Shown here: positions 6,339 to 9,891 of the stretch, one piece after another | Numbering within the stretch: the stretch's first letter is position 1 | Layout of the letters: every line of letters starts with the position of its first letter | From: an uncultured Gemmatimonadota bacterium | GTDB lineage: Bacteria > Gemmatimonadota > Gemmatimonadetes > Gemmatimonadales > GWC2-71-9 | DNA: 9,891 bases | Assembly: GCA_937961295.1 (NCBI GenBank) | Contig: CALGOK010000131.1 | Span: forward strand, 1-9,891 | Direction: 5' to 3' | The notes under the pieces: generated by a model | Seen by the model: only the letters and a program-made list of their open reading frames with translations | Databases searched by the model: none | Told to the model about the DNA's origin: nothing | Position numbers and translations under genes: made by a program

Positions 6339-7217
6339 GTGCCGGGATTCCTCCCCCCGTCGCTGCTGAGGCAGGTCCGCACCCTCGCATTGCGGGGGCG
6401 GCGGGCCACCGACGCCCTGCTCGGCGGCGAGGTCCGCTCGGTCTTTCGCGGCACCGGGATGGAGTTCACCGACGTGCGGCCGTACGCCGAGGGCGACGAT
6501 GTCCGCCACCTCGACTGGAACCTCCTCGCCCGCACCGGCCACCCCTACATCAAGCTGTACACCGAGACGCGCGAACTGACGGTGCTGCCGCCGGTGGACC
6601 GCACGGCGTCGACGGGGGACGGTGACCCGGAGCCGAAGCCGGCGCGCGCCATCGAGGTCGCGGCACTGCTGGCCATGGTGGCGCTGCAGCAGCACGACCG
6701 CGTCGGGATGCTCGCGTTCGCGGACACGATCGGGCCGGTGATCCCACCCGGGCGGGGGCAGCGCCACACGTTCGGACTGGTGCGCCGGCTCTTCGACCTC
6801 GAGCCGTCCGGGGCGGCGACGGACCTGACCGGTGCCTTGCGCGCCGCCGGGGCGCTGCTCACCCGGCGCTCGCTCGTGGTGGTGCTCTCCGACTTTCTCG
6901 CGCGCGGGTGGGAGGTGCCACTCAAGGGGTTGGCGGCGCGCCACGAGGTCACCGCGATCGCCCTCGAGGACGCGCGGGAGACGCGCCTACCGCGGAGCGG
7001 CTGGGTCACGCTCGTCGGGGCGGAGCAGGGACGCAGCGTGCTGTTCGACGCCGCCGACGCCGGTGCGCGCGCACGGGTACAAGCGCTGGTGGCCCGAAAC
7101 CGCGCCGCCCGCAGTGCGGCGATCGCCGCGGCGGGCGCGCGCGAAGTCGTCATCGACACGGCAGGTGACTACCTGCCCGCGCTCCGGGCCGCCTTTGGCA
7201 AGGGCAAGTCCCGATGA
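6339..7217 (+). CDS. DUF58 domain protein (vWA-like), altered MIDAS motif
   Basis: DUF58 proteins carry a von Willebrand A-like fold and accompany MoxR ATPases; their biochemical role is not settled. The 292-residue product contains the signature EVRSVFRGTGMEFTDVRPY (about 31-49) and EGDDVRHLDWNLLARTG (51-67), then the vWA core and LSDFL. Where the family usually has LLLVDxSxSM, this one reads LPPVDRTAST (Leu83-Thr92): Ser to Thr in the second MIDAS position, plus two prolines in the leading beta strand. Metal binding may be weaker. The C-terminal DYLPALRAAFGK is typical. The GTG start at 6339 lies one base after the moxR stop with no clear ribosome binding site, so translation is probably coupled. 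There is no signal peptide or membrane helix, so it is cytosolic. Its stop overlaps the next start as ATGA. Confidence 0.92.
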   Translation: MPGFLPPSLLRQVRTLALRGRRATDALLGGEVRSVFRGTGMEFTDVRPYAEGDDVRHLDWNLLARTGHPYIKLYTETRELTVLPPVDRTASTGDGDPEPKPARAIEVAALLAMVALQQHDRVGMLAFADTIGPVIPPGRGQRHTFGLVRRLFDLEPSGAATDLTGALRAAGALLTRRSLVVVLSDFLARGWEVPLKGLAARHEVTAIALEDARETRLPRSGWVTLVGAEQGRSVLFDAADAGARARVQALVARNRAARSAAIAAAGAREVVIDTAGDYLPALRAAFGKGKSR

Positions 7218-7918
7218 GCCCCGCGCAGCAGGCCCAGGCCCCGACCGTTGGCGACACGCTCACCGTGGTGCATCGGGTGCCGCTGCCGGCCGGCGCCCTG
7301 CTCGAGCCGCGCGGCCCCACGGACAGCGCGATCGCCACCCTGGTCGGCGCGCCCATCGTGCAGCGCGAGGGGGACTCGGTCCGGATTGCGTACACGCTGG
7401 CGGTGTGGGCGCCCGGTCGCCACCAGCTGGTGATCCCCGGCGCCGTGGTCGTCGGCGGCGACGGCCGCATCGATACCCTGCCGGATGCGACCGTGGCGCT
7501 GAGGGTCGCCTCGGTGCTTCCCGAGCGCGTGGCGCCGGAATCGATCGCGCCGCAGGCTGCGCGGCCGTGGGTCGAGCGCGGCACCGTCTCGTGGTGGCCG
7601 TTCGTGGTGCTGCTCGTGCCGGTGGCGTTGCTGCTCGGCGCGGCGGCCTTCTGGTGGCGTCGGCGGGGTCCGGTGGTCGCCGCCTCCCCGCGGCCCGCCG
7701 CGTCGCGCGCCGAACGGGTCGCGCAGGTGGAACGGTGGCTGGACGCGGGCGAGGTCGCGCTGGCCGTGGACCACCTTGCGGCGATGCTCCCCGACGACGA
7801 GGCGGGTCGGGCGTGGCACGAACGGGCTCGCGCGCTCCGATTCGACCCCGATCGTGCTGCCGAGCTCGCTGCCGCGGCGCGCGCGGGACTCCAGCTCCTC
7901 TCGCGCGGGGAGCAGTGA
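7214..7918 (+). CDS. Single-pass membrane protein of the Bat cluster (BatD/DUF4381-like)
   Basis: I do not recognise it as a named protein. The 234-residue product has a beta-rich N-terminal domain (residues ~10-115; WAPGRHQLVIPGAVVVGGDGRIDTLP resembles the strand pattern of BatD-type domains), one membrane helix (about 127-148, WWPFVVLLVPVALLLGAAAFWW) followed by RRR, and a helical, charged C-terminal part (~160-230). The positive-inside rule puts the C-terminus in the cytosol and the beta domain outside, yet no signal peptide precedes that domain. No upstream start exists in frame back to the stop at 7166. AGGG nine bases before the ATG is an acceptable ribosome binding site. Its place between DUF58 and BatA is where DUF4381 proteins sit in many such clusters. 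A role in linking the vWA proteins to an envelope target is inference. Confidence 0.8.
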   Translation: MSPAQQAQAPTVGDTLTVVHRVPLPAGALLEPRGPTDSAIATLVGAPIVQREGDSVRIAYTLAVWAPGRHQLVIPGAVVVGGDGRIDTLPDATVALRVASVLPERVAPESIAPQAARPWVERGTVSWWPFVVLLVPVALLLGAAAFWWRRRGPVVAASPRPAASRAERVAQVERWLDAGEVALAVDHLAAMLPDDEAGRAWHERARALRFDPDRAAELAAAARAGLQLLSRGEQ

Positions 7919-7920
7919 CG

Positions 7921-8901
7921 ATGCTGTTCTTCGCCCGGCCGTGGCTGTTCGCTCTGCTGCTGGCCCTCCCGGCTTGGTGGTGGTGGCGACGCCACCGCCT
8001 GCAGCCGCGGTCGGCCACGGTGAGCGATGCGGCACCGTTCGCCGCCGCCACCCGCGGCCGCTGGCGCCTCCTGCTTCCGCCGGCGTTTCGGTCGCTCGCC
8101 TGCGCCGCCCTGGTGGCCGCGGCCGCGGGTCCGTATCGCCGCGGCGATCGGACCATCGTCTCCTCGGATGGCATCGCGATCGTGATCGCGATCGACGTGT
8201 CGTCGTCAATGCTCGCCGAGGACTTCGCGCCGTCGAACCGGCTCTCGGTGGCGAAGCAGCAGGCCGTGGCCTTCGTGCGGGGCCGGACGGCCGACCGGAT
8301 CGGGCTGGTCACCTTCGCGGGCGAGGCGATCACCCAGGTCCCGGTCACGCTCGACTACCCGGCGCTGGAGCGCGCCATCGGCGCGCTCGAGGTTGGCGTG
8401 CTGGAGGACGGCACCGCCATCGGGTCGGGACTCGCCACCGCCGTGGCGCGACTCCGGCGCGTTCCCGGCAAGGAGCGCGTGGTGCTGCTGCTCACCGACG
8501 GCGAGAACAATCGCGGGCTGATCGATCCGCGCACTGCGGCGCGCACCGCGCAGGCGTTCGACGTGAAGGTCTACACCGTCGGCGTCGGCACCGAGGGCGA
8601 GGCGCGGATTCCGACCAGCCGAGGATTGAGCGGGTTCCGCTACGAGGTGCTCCCGGTGCGCATCGACGAGGCGCTGCTCACCGAGATCGCCGAGGAGACC
8701 GGAGGCCAGTACTTCCGCGCCCGCGATGCCGAGGCGCTGGGACGCATCTTCCGGCAGATCGATCGCCTCGAGCGGTCGCGGGTCGACGTGGTGCGCTACG
8801 TCCGGCAGGAGGAGCGCACCCGTCCGTTTCTCGTCGCGGGACTTGGCTTCCTGGTGCTCGAGCTGTTGCTGAGCGGCACAGCCGTGGTGCGGATCCCGTG
8901 A
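7921..8901 (+). CDS. batA: BatA-like von Willebrand A membrane protein
   Basis: vWA-domain protein of the Bat (Bacteroides aerotolerance-like) cluster, anchored in the inner membrane. The product has 326 residues. It has two N-terminal membrane segments (about 2-22 and 55-70) and a C-terminal one (about 302-322). The vWA domain between them has a canonical MIDAS, DVSSSM at 92-97 and TDGENN with Asp193, so metal-dependent ligand binding is likely. YTVGVGTEG and EIAEETGGQYFRARD are typical of BatA. The ATG lies two bases after the previous stop, with GGGGAG eight bases upstream. The end overlaps the next gene by four bases (GTGA). Bat proteins have been linked to stress tolerance and envelope integrity in several phyla, but no single biochemical function is agreed. 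The gene symbol follows family resemblance and order, not proven orthology. Confidence 0.93.
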   Translation: MLFFARPWLFALLLALPAWWWWRRHRLQPRSATVSDAAPFAAATRGRWRLLLPPAFRSLACAALVAAAAGPYRRGDRTIVSSDGIAIVIAIDVSSSMLAEDFAPSNRLSVAKQQAVAFVRGRTADRIGLVTFAGEAITQVPVTLDYPALERAIGALEVGVLEDGTAIGSGLATAVARLRRVPGKERVVLLLTDGENNRGLIDPRTAARTAQAFDVKVYTVGVGTEGEARIPTSRGLSGFRYEVLPVRIDEALLTEIAEETGGQYFRARDAEALGRIFRQIDRLERSRVDVVRYVRQEERTRPFLVAGLGFLVLELLLSGTAVVRIP

Positions 8902-9837
8902 CCTTCGAGCGAACCTGGTTCCTGGCGCTCGCGCCCGTGCTTGCCGTGGCGATGGGCCTGTTCGCCTGGTGGGTCCGTCGCCGCCGCATCGCTGCCGCGG
9001 TGGCCTGGTCACGCGCCCTGGGCGATGCGGCCGCCGCGCACGGCCGTCGCTCGCCGTGGCTGCTCGGCGTCGCCGTGCTGCTCATGGGGATCGCCATGGC
9101 CGGACCGCGATGGGGCATCGCCGCGCGGAGCGCCGAGTCTCGCGCCCTCAACATCGTGTTCGTGATGGACATCTCGCGGTCCATGCTGGCGCGCGACGCC
9201 GACCCGTCGCGCCTCGAGCGCGCCGTGCGGGTGGCCCGGCGGCTGGTACAGGATCATGGTGGGGACCGGCTCGGGCTCGTCGCGTTCGCCGCGCGGCCGT
9301 ACCTCCTCTCGCCGCTGACGCTCGACCAGAGCGCGCTCGCCCTCCAGCTCGACGCCCTCGATCCCACCGTGGCGAGCGAGGGCGGCAGCAACCTGGGCAG
9401 CGCGCTGCAACTGGCGGGCGAGGTGCTCGAGCAGGCGCGCGAGGGTGGCGATCGGGCGGTGGTGGTGTTCACCGACGGCGAGGCGTTCGACGGGGAGGCG
9501 GCCGTGACCGCGGCCGCCTCTGCGCTGGCCGGCGACCGGGTGACGGTGGTGACCGTCCCGCTCGGCGGGCTCGCGGGTGCGCGCATTCCCGACGACGATG
9601 GCGGCTGGCATCGCGACGCGCTTGGGGAGGAAGTGATCACCGTGCGGCGCGACGACATGCTCGCCGCCATGACCGAGGCCGCGGGGGGCGTGGTGGTCGA
9701 TCCCGATGCCCCCGACCCCGCGGGCGCGGTGCGGAGGGTGCTCGACCAGCTCGATCGTCGCACCGTGCGCGACCAGCTGGCGGCCGACCTGGTGCCGCGC
9801 GCAACCTGCGACAGGCGCTCCAGCTCGACCCGGGTGC
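8898..9837 (+). CDS. batB: BatB-like von Willebrand A membrane protein, 3' partial
   Basis: Second vWA membrane protein of the cluster, probable partner of BatA. About 313 residues are visible and no stop is reached. Membrane segments are at about 7-26 and 54-70. The vWA domain has an intact MIDAS, DISRSM with Asp91, and FTDGE with Asp193. RDDMLAAMTEAAGGVVVDPD is the usual closing part. The family's C-terminal membrane helix is absent, because the contig ends. The GTG start overlaps the batA stop as GTGA. Trust the translation only to about 9798 (DQLAADLVPRA). The next ~40 bases read as unlikely residues in this frame, but as NLRQALQLDPG, TPR-like, in another. Bases 9838-9891 are adapter and must not be translated. 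An automatic caller could extend this frame through the adapter to the contig end. Confidence 0.9.
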
Positions 9838-9891
9838 GATCGGAAGAGCGTCGTGTAGGGAAAGAGTGTAGATCTCGGTGGGCGCCGTATC
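9838..9891. other. Illumina adapter sequence at the contig end (artefact)
   Basis: From GATCGGAAGAGC at 9838 to the last base, the sequence agrees with the reverse complement of the Illumina TruSeq universal (P5-side) adapter in 53 of 54 positions as I remember it. The only difference is G for T at 9882. It continues through AGATCTCGGTGG-like flow-cell primer sequence, so it is not a chance match. These bases are not genomic. Confidence 0.97.

Noticed and set aside
8173..8192. Perfect 9-bp inverted repeat with a 2-nt loop inside batA
   Set aside because: It encodes the hydrophobic beta strand just before the MIDAS motif, with alternating Ile/Ala codons (ATC GCG). Codon choice explains the symmetry.
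8969..9871. Long Arg/Gly/Ala-rich plus frame ending in GRASCRERV
   Set aside because: It is a shifted reading of batB up to about 9798 and ends inside the adapter. Only its last few genomic residues (NLRQALQLDPG) are of interest, as a possible chimera.
1..9891. CRISPR arrays, insertion sequences, tRNA genes, prophage or defence genes
   Set aside because: I read both strands for spaced repeats, transposase or integrase motifs and tRNA-like sequence and saw none. The region looks like ordinary core chromosome.

Overview
The window is a very GC-rich, densely coded piece of bacterial chromosome, about 70% G+C by eye, with overlapping stop/start codons throughout. It is almost certainly one contig from an Illumina assembly, because its last 54 bases read as Illumina adapter, not genome. 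The gene content (S20 alone on one strand, an S2P-scpA-scpB-rluB run, a MoxR/DUF58/Bat cluster, a coiled-coil zinc-ribbon protein after pyrC) and the codon use would suit Gemmatimonadota or a similar high-GC soil or sediment phylum. That placement is inference; no marker here settles it.

Left part (1-2216). The 3' part of dihydroorotase (pyrC, de novo pyrimidine synthesis) runs off the left edge. An uncharacterised protein follows, with an N-terminal coiled coil, a Pro/Glu/Asp-rich linker and a C-terminal zinc ribbon. It seems to start leaderless. A perfect 30-nt GC palindrome at 2163-2192 ends this rightward unit and probably also terminates the converging rpsT gene.

Middle (2217-2646). rpsT (ribosomal protein S20) lies on the minus strand with a GTG start and a good ribosome binding site. 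Between it and the next gene are two back-to-back sigma70-like promoters, each with a 17-bp spacer, one per direction.

Right part (2647-end). Nine plus-strand genes are packed with overlaps or gaps of 1-2 nt: a site-2-type membrane metalloprotease (probable CTG start), scpA and scpB (kleisin and winged-helix partner of SMC), an RsuA/RluB-type rRNA pseudouridine synthase, a MoxR AAA+ ATPase, a DUF58 protein, a single-pass BatD/DUF4381-like membrane protein, and two von Willebrand A membrane proteins (BatA- and BatB-like). The first four form a housekeeping block for chromosome condensation and ribosome maturation. The last five are a MoxR-vWA (Bat) module, in which a AAA+ chaperone-type ATPase works with metal-dependent vWA proteins at the membrane. 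The two blocks are joined by a GTGA overlap, so they look co-translated.

No clearly new system is visible; the families are known. The points most worth a second look are the adapter and probable chimeric end (about 9798-9891), the CTG start of the protease, the divergent promoter pair, the altered MIDAS motif in the DUF58 protein, and the uncharacterised zinc-ribbon protein.
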